Assembly (NCBI GenBank): GCA_001898505.1
Contig: MKTZ01000009.1
Span: 124,001-188,000 of the forward strand
DNA from: Sphingobacteriales bacterium 50-39
GTDB taxonomy: Bacteria > Bacteroidota > Bacteroidia > Chitinophagales > Chitinophagaceae
Direction of reading: 5' to 3'
DNA length: 64,000 nucleotides
In this document: one piece after another, positions 8,234 to 14,976 of the stretch
Layout: every line of letters begins with the position of its first letter
Numbering within the stretch: the first letter of the stretch is position 1
The notes under the pieces: model-generated
What the model was told of the DNA's origin: nothing
Seen by the model: the letters and a program-made list of their open reading frames with translations, nothing else
Databases searched by the model: none
Position numbers and translations under genes: made by a program

Positions 8234-9586
8234 CTATTTCCTTCTCGCCGATGGTGATTTCTTTGTCAGCAAAAAAAGCTTGTTCCCGCCCAGGCCCATG
8301 CAAAGGATGATCGCCTTCTCGCCTTTTGGCAGTTTGTTATATCCATCTTCCCGTTTGGTGAACCAGTAGGTATTGTCTCCTTTTGGGATGCCTGTCAGGA
8401 TGATCTTTTTTCCGGGGAGGATCAGATTGACGATCGCAGCATCCTTATTGGTCTTTGCGATGAGCTTTATTTTCTCGGCCTGGGGGTCTTTATAAAAATA
8501 GTCGACGTTGACCCAGCCAAACCCCAGCGCATCATATGATACAAAGGGCGAATTTGTTGCGGCAATCGTCGAGTCCGGGATTTTTCTGCTGGGGTCTATT
8601 TTGGTAAGCTTTTGGGAAGCGAATTTTTTAAAAGCCTCGATGTAGTTGTGACCAACCTTTTTATCAGTTTCGATGATACTATGATGTGCGTCCCATTGGA
8701 ATTGTTTGATGGGCTCCCCATTGAACGTTTGGGGTAAATGTTTTATGTCGAAGTTGACCCTTTCGGTCGAGTCTTTAATAAAATATTCCACCATCATTTC
8801 GTCAATCTCCCACATGTTGCTATCGAGATGGGCAATATAGATATTGGTGAGGTCCGGCATGCAAAGGTAATAGTACCTGCTCAGGAATTCTCTCGTCGCC
8901 AACAGGGTATTCTCGTATTTTGAAACGGTGTCGAATGTGTAATAGATCTTATATTTATTATAATAAGCAGTATCGCTGGTGATGCCGAAATAAGCGGGAC
9001 ACTCTCCCATCGACCTGGAAGCGAGCAACCTGATGGGGACGGGTATTAATCGTTTGGATGGTTCTATGATCGTATCCCAATCCATGTGCCCTGACTGATC
9101 TCTATGGCCTTTGAATATCTTCGCATCCGGTGTGATGTCGTTCACCGGCAACTCGATCCGTATGGGCCTGTTCTTATTTATTCCCAGCGTTTCACCATTT
9201 TTTCCTCTGGCCGTGAAGTAGATCATTCCCTGTGTCTGAAGAAGCTCATCTCCATGGGCAGTCTGGAGATGGCTCGTAATGTAGTCGGCAAGCGAATGAT
9301 TTTCTTTTACTTCCAATGTTACTTTGTCTGTATAGGGATCCCCTTTGTCATCGACGAAGGTGTTGGGTGCGATAATGAATCTTGTACCGCCGTCCCATAT
9401 GAGGATGTTGTCTTTTGAGGGATCGATGTCTTTTGTTTGCATCTTTGGCCCCATCAACTTAAGCGTATCGACCAATTGAGGGGATAAATTTCCAAAGAGC
9501 GATGAGGAGGCTTGTTTGTCCAGGCCGCAGGATAAAGAGGCAGATAGGACAGCGGTCAGGATAAGGAGACTAAGGATTATTTTCAT
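8234..9586 (-). CDS. Lipoprotein of unknown function, C-terminus probably frameshifted
   Basis: 450 residues as read. Signal peptide and lipobox end in SASLSCG (Cys20). A segment at about 60-105 (FIIAPNTFVDDKGDPYTDKV) resembles the beta-sandwich region of large Bacteroidota lipoproteins that follow the pattern of ZU5-like domains. The stop at 8234 comes right after a T7 run (A7 at 8271-8277, plus strand). Adding one base lets the frame continue as ADKEITIGEKEIETIDLMEA and on to ARLKSYDTLTK with a stop at 8157-8159, a better protein ending than the basic tail KSPSARRK. The intended gene is therefore probably 8157-9586. Function not recognised. Confidence 0.75.
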   Translation of the reverse strand: MKIILSLLILTAVLSASLSCGLDKQASSSLFGNLSPQLVDTLKLMGPKMQTKDIDPSKDNILIWDGGTRFIIAPNTFVDDKGDPYTDKVTLEVKENHSLADYITSHLQTAHGDELLQTQGMIYFTARGKNGETLGINKNRPIRIELPVNDITPDAKIFKGHRDQSGHMDWDTIIEPSKRLIPVPIRLLASRSMGECPAYFGITSDTAYYNKYKIYYTFDTVSKYENTLLATREFLSRYYYLCMPDLTNIYIAHLDSNMWEIDEMMVEYFIKDSTERVNFDIKHLPQTFNGEPIKQFQWDAHHSIIETDKKVGHNYIEAFKKFASQKLTKIDPSRKIPDSTIAATNSPFVSYDALGFGWVNVDYFYKDPQAEKIKLIAKTNKDAAIVNLILPGKKIILTGIPKGDNTYWFTKREDGYNKLPKGEKAIILCMGLGGNKLFLLTKKSPSARRK

Positions 9587-9662
9587 ATATTGTCAGTAAG
9601 TAGCCAAATCTACTTAAAAATGGTAAACGATCATACCCGGGCCATTCTGTCAGTTTTTTTTA

Positions 9663-9670
9663 TACCTTTG
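9663..9670 (+). promoter_or_regulatory. Candidate -7 box of RNA-repair operon promoter
   Basis: TACCTTTG matches the Bacteroidota sigma-A -7 consensus TAnnTTTG exactly. It would give a leader of about 115 nt before the ligase start, including a small hairpin CCTTCC-TCCC-GGAAGG at 9739-9754. No convincing -33 TTTG was seen at the right distance, so this is tentative. Confidence 0.4.
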
Positions 9671-9791
9671 CGATCATATTTTAAACCCCCAAAGCAGTGG
9701 GCTATGTAATATCGCTATCATACTAAACAGTGTATATGCCTTCCTCCCGGAAGGTAAGTGATATTATTTTTTTCAATCAACATCATATTTT

Positions 9792-10499
9792 ATGACCAAT
9801 TCACGAAAGTATGGTCGTACCTATCACTATCCCTTTTCACCGGGGACGAGTAGTGACGACCGGATACAATATGAATATTGGGACAATATAAGCCGGATAC
9901 CTTTACTGGTGCATACGGAGAAACTGGATGGGGAGAACAATTGTCTTTCCAAACTAGGTGTTTTCGCACGATCACATTCGGCTCCAACAACCTCTCCCTG
10001 GACAGAGAGCTTGCGGCAATACTGGAAGCTGATCCGGAAGGACCTGGGTGAATTGGAGGTTTTTTTGGAGAACCTATATGCCATACATTCCATCGAATAT
10101 AGAAATATCGAACACCATTTCTATGTATTTGCCATCCGCGATGGAGATCAATGGCTAAGTTGGGAAGAAACCAAGTTCTATGCTTCGATGCTGGATCTGC
10201 CGGTGGTACCTGAAATTAATATCTTCCAGACGCCTCCGGACAAGACAGCCTTTGAACAGCAAATCAAGAACATAACAAGCGGCCGCGGTACGTTCGAACC
10301 CTTTGAGTCTATGACGGGGCAGCCTACTGTAATAGAAGGCATCGTAACCCGGAATGCGGGCAGATATGGGATCAATGATTTTTCGGAGAACGTATTCAAA
10401 TACGTGAGAAAAGGACATGTCAAGACGGATGTGCACTGGACCCGGCATTGGAAAAGAGCTCGCTTAAATTATGAAGGAGGTGACTATGTGGACTATTAG
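9792..10499 (+). CDS. ATP-dependent RNA ligase (nucleotidyltransferase superfamily)
   Basis: 235 residues. The adenylation motif I is KLDGEN, with Lys44 as the expected AMP-accepting residue. Further on, FYVFAIRDG (about 113) fits motif III/IIIa, VIEGIVTRN (about 184) fits motif IV, and VFKYVRKGHVK (about 203) fits motif V. The size is that of a minimal ligase catalytic core with a short tail. It overlaps and precedes the HD-Pnk gene by 14 bp. In Bacteroidota such pairs (for example the characterised Runella HD-Pnk) form an RNA repair unit: the kinase-phosphatase heals broken ends and the ligase seals them. Substrate, for example nicked tRNA, cannot be told from sequence. Confidence 0.88.
   Translation: MTNSRKYGRTYHYPFSPGTSSDDRIQYEYWDNISRIPLLVHTEKLDGENNCLSKLGVFARSHSAPTTSPWTESLRQYWKLIRKDLGELEVFLENLYAIHSIEYRNIEHHFYVFAIRDGDQWLSWEETKFYASMLDLPVVPEINIFQTPPDKTAFEQQIKNITSGRGTFEPFESMTGQPTVIEGIVTRNAGRYGINDFSENVFKYVRKGHVKTDVHWTRHWKRARLNYEGGDYVDY
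10474..10483 (+). promoter_or_regulatory. Strong Shine-Dalgarno for the HD-Pnk gene
   Basis: AAGGAGGTGA is complementary to the 16S rRNA 3' end over ten bases and sits inside the last codons of the ligase gene, two bases before ATG 10486. Most genes of this window have no such site. It decides the HD-Pnk start at 10486 over the in-frame ATG at 10471. Confidence 0.8.
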
Positions 10500-11595
10500 T
10501 ATAAATAATGAATGGAATATATTGGAGGAAAATTTTTCCTGGGTGAGGGACATGCAAAACGTTCCACAGGATCATCGTCATCATGCCGAGGGAAATGTTG
10601 CGGTCCATACACAAATGGTATTGGAAGCACTGACCGGGTTGGAGGCTTTCCAATCCCTGCATGAGCAGGAAAAGGAGATACTTTGGGCATCGGCGCTGCT
10701 CCATGATGTGGAAAAACGGAGCGTTACTGTTGTAGAGGCTGATGGCAGCATCACTGCGCATGGTCATGCCCGAAAAGGCGCTATGACCACCCGGCAACTG
10801 CTTTACAGGGAAGTCCCAACCCCCTTTACTATTCGCGAGCAGATCGTGAGCCTGGTTCGTCATCATGGCCTGCCCTTATGGATGCTGGAAAAACCGGACC
10901 CGGTAAAAACCCTGGTGAAGGCCAGCCTGGAGGTGGACACCCGATGGCTTGCTTTATTAGCCCGGGCTGATGCTCTGGGCCGCATTTGCCAGGATCGGGA
11001 GGACCTATTGTACCGTATAGGTTGTTTTGAAGAGTTCTGTAAAGAACACCATTGCTGGGCGCAGCCCCGTCCCTTTACCTCCAACCACGCACGTATGTAT
11101 TATCTCAACCAGGAGCATAGTTCATTGGACTATGCTCCTTTCGAAATTTCCCAGACTGAGGTAGTACTTATGAGCGGGCTGCCAGGTGCGGGTAAGGATA
11201 GCTATATTCGACGACATTTCCCAGATAGGCAAGTTGTCTCCCTGGATGCTCTTCGTGTAAAGATGAAGATAGGTCCAACGGATAAGTCCGGCAATGGGCG
11301 GGTGATTCAGGCGGCGAAGGAGCAGGCTCGTGTCCTGTTAAGAGGTGGCGCACCGTTTGTATGGAATGCTACCAATATTACCCGCTCCATGCGTGTACAA
11401 CTGATCGAATTGTTCAGGAGCTATGGAGCGTCAGTAAAAATCATATATGTAGAAAGTTCATATGAACAATTAATACGGCAGAATAAGAACAGGGAGGCCG
11501 TAGTGCCTGCACAGGTATTGGAAAAACTGATTGACAAGTTGGAAGTGCCTGCATTGTGGGAGGCGGAAGAGGTGATCTATTGGACGGGGCAATAA
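10486..11595 (+). CDS. HD-Pnk: HD phosphoesterase fused to polynucleotide kinase
   Basis: 369 residues. The N-terminal half is an HD-domain phosphohydrolase: HRHHAEGNVAVHT near residue 30, the signature LLHDVEK with His73-Asp74, and HGHARKGA. This domain in characterised relatives removes 2',3'-cyclic or 2' phosphates. The C-terminal half is a P-loop kinase: Walker A GLPGAGKD (residues 231-238), then DRQVVSLDALR and the lid-like region around NATNITRSMRVQLIELFRSYG; it would phosphorylate 5'-OH ends. Both sets of key residues are intact. Translationally coupled to the ligase gene by overlap and a strong Shine-Dalgarno. Together the two genes can carry out healing and sealing of cleaved RNA (family knowledge plus context). 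Confidence 0.9.
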   Translation: MWTISINNEWNILEENFSWVRDMQNVPQDHRHHAEGNVAVHTQMVLEALTGLEAFQSLHEQEKEILWASALLHDVEKRSVTVVEADGSITAHGHARKGAMTTRQLLYREVPTPFTIREQIVSLVRHHGLPLWMLEKPDPVKTLVKASLEVDTRWLALLARADALGRICQDREDLLYRIGCFEEFCKEHHCWAQPRPFTSNHARMYYLNQEHSSLDYAPFEISQTEVVLMSGLPGAGKDSYIRRHFPDRQVVSLDALRVKMKIGPTDKSGNGRVIQAAKEQARVLLRGGAPFVWNATNITRSMRVQLIELFRSYGASVKIIYVESSYEQLIRQNKNREAVVPAQVLEKLIDKLEVPALWEAEEVIYWTGQ

Positions 11596-11606
11596 AAGGA
11601 TAGTGG

Positions 11607-12497
11607 TTATTCCATCCGGGATCGGCTAGCCTTCGACACATATACCCGGCGGCTTTTGTAATCCAATATCACGTAGGCAAATTGTTGAAAAAACTCAAGC
11701 CCGATCAGTCTTTCCGCAGCCCGCTTATTGGTCGATATGACCGCTGTATATGGCACTTTTTGAATGAAAACCGTATCAAGGAAGCTGGTGGTCTCCAATT
11801 CGTTGGTGCTGCCAGGTGTCGAGAAGCTTTGCATTTGTTTATTAGTATGAGCCTGACCTCTTGTGAGCTGCTTAAAGTCTTTCGAAGGTAGCAGCATCCC
11901 TCCATTGAAGCCCAGGTCAAGTTGAAGTGGTTTTGTCCTGCCTCCTTTAAATCCAAAGCTTATCCATATGGTATTGTCAGAGAAATTAGATGGTAGCAAG
12001 GAAGCCCCCTCAATATCTCCTATTGAATCGATACTGGAGGCGAACGTCAGGATATTCTTATTAAAGTTGATCTCCCAGACACCTTTCGATATCAGGTTTT
12101 CACCGAAGGCGCCCTGCATCGGCCCTGATATCTTGTAAAAAGGGACATTAGCAAAAATTACCCTGCCAAGTCCAACAGTATCGCATGTATATACTTCCCC
12201 TTTTATGCGGGTGCCATCGGCCGTCGTCGTGGAGTAGAACGCTGGTAAGTTTTTCATGACAGAGCCGGCGTCCAGGAGCGCAATATCATTTATCCAGGTG
12301 GGCGAATCATTATCCCAAAGCAATTCTCTGTGCAGGCCGGATCTGCCCCAGTATGTCGTAACGATGATGCCTTGAGGAGTAATGTGCAATGGCATGGTCA
12401 GTTTGAAACGGATGGGCAGTGCCGTTGTGGCTGCTCCCGGATGCTGAGCACATCCAGACAGGCCAGATAGAAGCAATAAGGAAAAAAACACTCTCAT
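11607..12497 (-). CDS. Lipoprotein with retropepsin-like aspartyl protease fold
   Basis: 296 residues. Lipoprotein signal ends LLLLSGLSGCAQ (Cys16). The C-terminal half has the features of bacterial aspartyl-protease-like proteins: LQLDLGFNGGMLLPSK (about 193-208) with the D-x-G pattern, and a closing IGLEFFQQFAYVILDYKSRR (about 266-285), the usual strand pair at the end of that fold. The N-terminal half (LLWDNDSPTWINDIALLDAG) may hold the second lobe. It may be a protease or a non-catalytic relative. Two bp after the PD40 gene, probably co-transcribed with it. Confidence 0.7.
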   Translation of the reverse strand: MRVFFSLLLLSGLSGCAQHPGAATTALPIRFKLTMPLHITPQGIIVTTYWGRSGLHRELLWDNDSPTWINDIALLDAGSVMKNLPAFYSTTTADGTRIKGEVYTCDTVGLGRVIFANVPFYKISGPMQGAFGENLISKGVWEINFNKNILTFASSIDSIGDIEGASLLPSNFSDNTIWISFGFKGGRTKPLQLDLGFNGGMLLPSKDFKQLTRGQAHTNKQMQSFSTPGSTNELETTSFLDTVFIQKVPYTAVISTNKRAAERLIGLEFFQQFAYVILDYKSRRVYVSKASRSRME

Positions 12498-12499
12498 TT

Positions 12500-13327
12500 T
12501 TACGGAGATACTGACAGCAAACTTTTCATTTCAATATAATAGATATCCCCCAGCCCATTGCCTGCGCTGTGCAGCCGATGGTCAAACGCTTTCATATCTT
12601 CCCGTTGGGGCAAGGTGTCCCTGATCTTATTCCTGCTGCTGCCGAAGAAAAAATATTTTCCATCCCTTGTCACTTTACCACCCCATTCGGTAGCGGAGAT
12701 CAGGTAGCTCTCATCGGGTGCGATGTAAGGCTCATATTCATTATCGGCGGTGTTGATAGAATTCCCTAAGTTCTCGGGCGGGCCGTAATGTCCATCAATG
12801 AACCTGGACACATAGATATCGCTGCGACCCTTGCCGCCTTTTCGTCCGGAGCCAAAATAAAGGTTACCATTATCCGCCAATGTCGGAAAATATTCGCTGC
12901 TGCTGCTATTGATCGTGCTATCCAGGTGAATGGGCTTTCCCCAGCCGTTGGCGGTAATTTCCACTTTCCAAATGTCCCAGTCGGACCTGGCGGGCTCGCC
13001 TGCTTTTGCCGGCCTGTTAGAAACAAAGTAAAGCATTTTTCCATCCCTGGTCACGAACGGATCGGCGTCAGTGTACTGTCCTGAGAACGGAGCGACTTGC
13101 GGGATGGTCCATTTGCCTTCCTTCTTATAAGACACACAAATGGAGAAGAAGCCGGCGTCGGGCAGGCCCTTTAAAAAATATAAGGTGTCACCCGTGGGTG
13201 AAAATGCGGGATGGGTCTCGTAATCACCGGTGGAGATGACGCCCTCGGCAAAGATGCGTGGCTGTGCCGTCGCGTGCTGTACAAGGAGGGCGGCAAATAG
13301 GAGCAGGGTAATGGTTCTCTGGTTCAT
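12500..13327 (-). CDS. PD40/TolB-type beta-propeller secreted protein, possibly internally deleted
   Basis: 275 residues with signal peptide (MNQRTITLLLFAALLVQHATA). Repeated PD40 blades are visible: HPAFSPTGDTLYFLKGLPD, DADPFVTRDGKMLYFVSNRP, YFPTLADNGNLYFGSGRKGG, and YEPYIAPDESYLI. The next part, SATEWGGKVTRDGKYFFF, follows directly on YLI, whereas in relatives a stretch of roughly 30 residues ending in a strand and ...NSPATEW lies between, so one half-blade seems missing in frame. Role unknown; such propellers bind other surface proteins or glycans. Upstream of, and closely spaced with, the aspartyl-protease-like lipoprotein. Confidence 0.75.
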   Translation of the reverse strand: MNQRTITLLLFAALLVQHATAQPRIFAEGVISTGDYETHPAFSPTGDTLYFLKGLPDAGFFSICVSYKKEGKWTIPQVAPFSGQYTDADPFVTRDGKMLYFVSNRPAKAGEPARSDWDIWKVEITANGWGKPIHLDSTINSSSSEYFPTLADNGNLYFGSGRKGGKGRSDIYVSRFIDGHYGPPENLGNSINTADNEYEPYIAPDESYLISATEWGGKVTRDGKYFFFGSSRNKIRDTLPQREDMKAFDHRLHSAGNGLGDIYYIEMKSLLSVSP

Positions 13328-13385
13328 TCACAGGAAGGTAATAAATATCCAATAAATGTCATATATTGTTAATAAAGGTTAACAC

Positions 13386-14846
13386 ATGACAAAACGATTG
13401 CTTGCTATCCTCCTGGTATTGCTATCATCTCATCTCACGGAGGGGCAAATGACGAATGACAATCCCAACGGTTCCTATTTCTCCACACATCCTTTTTTAT
13501 GGGGCGCGGCTTCCGCGGCCTACCAGGTAGAAGGAGCCTATCAGGCCGATGGGAAAGGCCCCTCGTACTGGGACGTATGGATGAATAAATATGAAATTGC
13601 CGGTCCGGGAGTCACGGGCAATGTTGCCATCAACTTCTACGACCGGAAGCAATACCTGAAAGATATAATGCTGATGAAGCAATTAGGCATCAACAGCTAC
13701 CGGTTCTCCATCTCCTGGCCACGGATCATCCCGGATGGAGTAGGGGCTGTCAATATGAAGGCCATCGAACATTATCGCACCTTTATAAAAGACCTTAAGG
13801 CGGCCGGTATCGAACCCGTCATGACCTTGTATCATTGGGACATGCCACAAGCCCTTTTTGAAAAGGGAGGTTGGGATGTGCGGGAGTCGGTAGACTGGTT
13901 TGGCAACTATGCAAAGGTGGTATTCGATAATTTTAAGGACCTGGTAAAAATATATGTCCTTTGTAATGAAATGCTCATCGAGACGGGTATAAGCTTTATC
14001 GCTGAGGATATCATCAAGAAAGAGAAGCCAAATTTCAATGTGGTTGTGCCTGCCCCCGACAGGCTTGAAAGGGCGTTGACCCAATTCAATCACAAATTGC
14101 TGGCGGTGGCTGCAGCCGGCAAGCTCTTTCATTCCTACCATATTCCGCAAGGCGAGGCGGGGGTGGCGCTGCCGCTGGTGCCTACTATAGCGGTCAATAC
14201 GGAGTCGTCGGCAGCGGCCCAGTTTGTAGACGGCATCGCCAACCGGTGGTTCCTGGATGCCATTTATAAAGGGGCATACCCGGCTGACATTCTGGAGTAC
14301 GCTAAAGAACATCATTTTGATCTGAAGATACAGGAGGGCGATGCGAAGGAGATACAAGGCGCGGGTCTGACCTATCTGGGCATCAACTATTATGCCCCTA
14401 TGTTCGTACAACAGGATGAAAAAAGTGACTATTACGGCATGTCATTCCCCCATATGCCGAATATGGAATATGCGTTCAATGGACCCAACCGGCCGGATCA
14501 GCTGGAGCGGTTGCTATTGAGAATAAAGGATGAGTATGGCAATCCTTCTGTCATCATTACGGAAAATGGGGCAGGATTTAAAGGCGATGACGAGCTAAAG
14601 AACGGCCAGGTCAACGACACACACCGGATCAATTATCTAAAAGGACATATTGCCGCGGTGCAGGCTGTCCGTAAGATAGGGGGACACGTATATGGATACC
14701 ATGTATGGTCCAGCCATGATAACCTGGAATGGATATCTGGGTATGGCAGTCGCTTTGGTATGATCTATGTCGACTTCAAAACACAGCAACGCATTCTAAA
14801 GAACAGCGCGAAATATTACGGCGCGTATGTCAGGGCGCATCGCTGA
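13386..14846 (+). CDS. Glycoside hydrolase family 1 beta-glucosidase-like, exported
   Basis: 486 residues; signal peptide MTKRLLAILLVLLSSHLTEG. GH1 landmarks are FLWGAASAAYQVEGAYQADG (about 39-58), SYRFSISWPRIIPDG, TLYHWDMPQAL, the acid/base region YVLCNEM with Glu195, the nucleophile VIITENG with Glu393, and the C-terminal YGYHVWSSHDNLEWISGYGSRFG. The usual NEP at the acid/base is NEM here, and the following GY...PG region is altered, so activity or specificity may differ from classical family members. Likely cleaves beta-linked disaccharides in the periplasm. Family length is normal (about 450-480). Confidence 0.9.
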   Translation: MTKRLLAILLVLLSSHLTEGQMTNDNPNGSYFSTHPFLWGAASAAYQVEGAYQADGKGPSYWDVWMNKYEIAGPGVTGNVAINFYDRKQYLKDIMLMKQLGINSYRFSISWPRIIPDGVGAVNMKAIEHYRTFIKDLKAAGIEPVMTLYHWDMPQALFEKGGWDVRESVDWFGNYAKVVFDNFKDLVKIYVLCNEMLIETGISFIAEDIIKKEKPNFNVVVPAPDRLERALTQFNHKLLAVAAAGKLFHSYHIPQGEAGVALPLVPTIAVNTESSAAAQFVDGIANRWFLDAIYKGAYPADILEYAKEHHFDLKIQEGDAKEIQGAGLTYLGINYYAPMFVQQDEKSDYYGMSFPHMPNMEYAFNGPNRPDQLERLLLRIKDEYGNPSVIITENGAGFKGDDELKNGQVNDTHRINYLKGHIAAVQAVRKIGGHVYGYHVWSSHDNLEWISGYGSRFGMIYVDFKTQQRILKNSAKYYGAYVRAHR

Positions 14847-14852
14847 CCCCCA

Positions 14853-14873
14853 CTACTCCGATCGCAGGCTCTT
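14853..14873 (-). repeat. 21-bp direct repeat, copy A: tail of an FtsX permease gene
   Basis: Identical over 21 bp to 14956-14976 and encodes the same ending (KSLRSE-type tail then TAG) on the minus strand. The codons before it read DPTRKTKSLRSE, like the DPATSLRSE and NPVKSLRSE ends of the permeases in this window. It looks like the remnant tail of a lost or recombined paralog. Confidence 0.6.
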
Positions 14874-14875
14874 TG

Positions 14876-14945
14876 TTTTGCGGGTCGGGTCTTTCTGAAA
14901 TGTAGCCCCTCCCGCAAAACCGCTAATGATTGGGCCATTCGGCCC
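14876..14945. terminator. Hairpin-rich stretch between convergent genes, possible terminator
   Basis: Contains TTTTGCGGG (14876-14884) paired with CCCGCAAAA (14913-14921) and GGGCC-ATTC-GGCCC (14932-14945). A further perfect 10-bp inverted repeat, GAAGAGCCTG/CAGGCTCTTC, spans 14946-14977 over the permease stop codon. No strong U-tract, so termination is an inference. Confidence 0.4.
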
Positions 14946-14955
14946 GAAGAGCCTG

Positions 14956-14976
14956 CTACTCCGATCGCAGGCTCTT
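14956..14976 (-). repeat. 21-bp direct repeat, copy B: end of the intact permease gene
   Basis: Same 21 bp as 14853-14873; here it is the real C-terminal codons and stop of the permease gene 14956-17334. Confidence 0.6.

Noticed and set aside
9587-9791. Leader of the RNA-repair operon as a riboswitch
   Set aside because: Only a single 6-bp hairpin was visible; no known aptamer pattern.
13683-14411. 242-residue open frame on the minus strand inside the GH1 gene
   Set aside because: Antisense shadow of a well-supported GH1 coding sequence; no motifs or start context.
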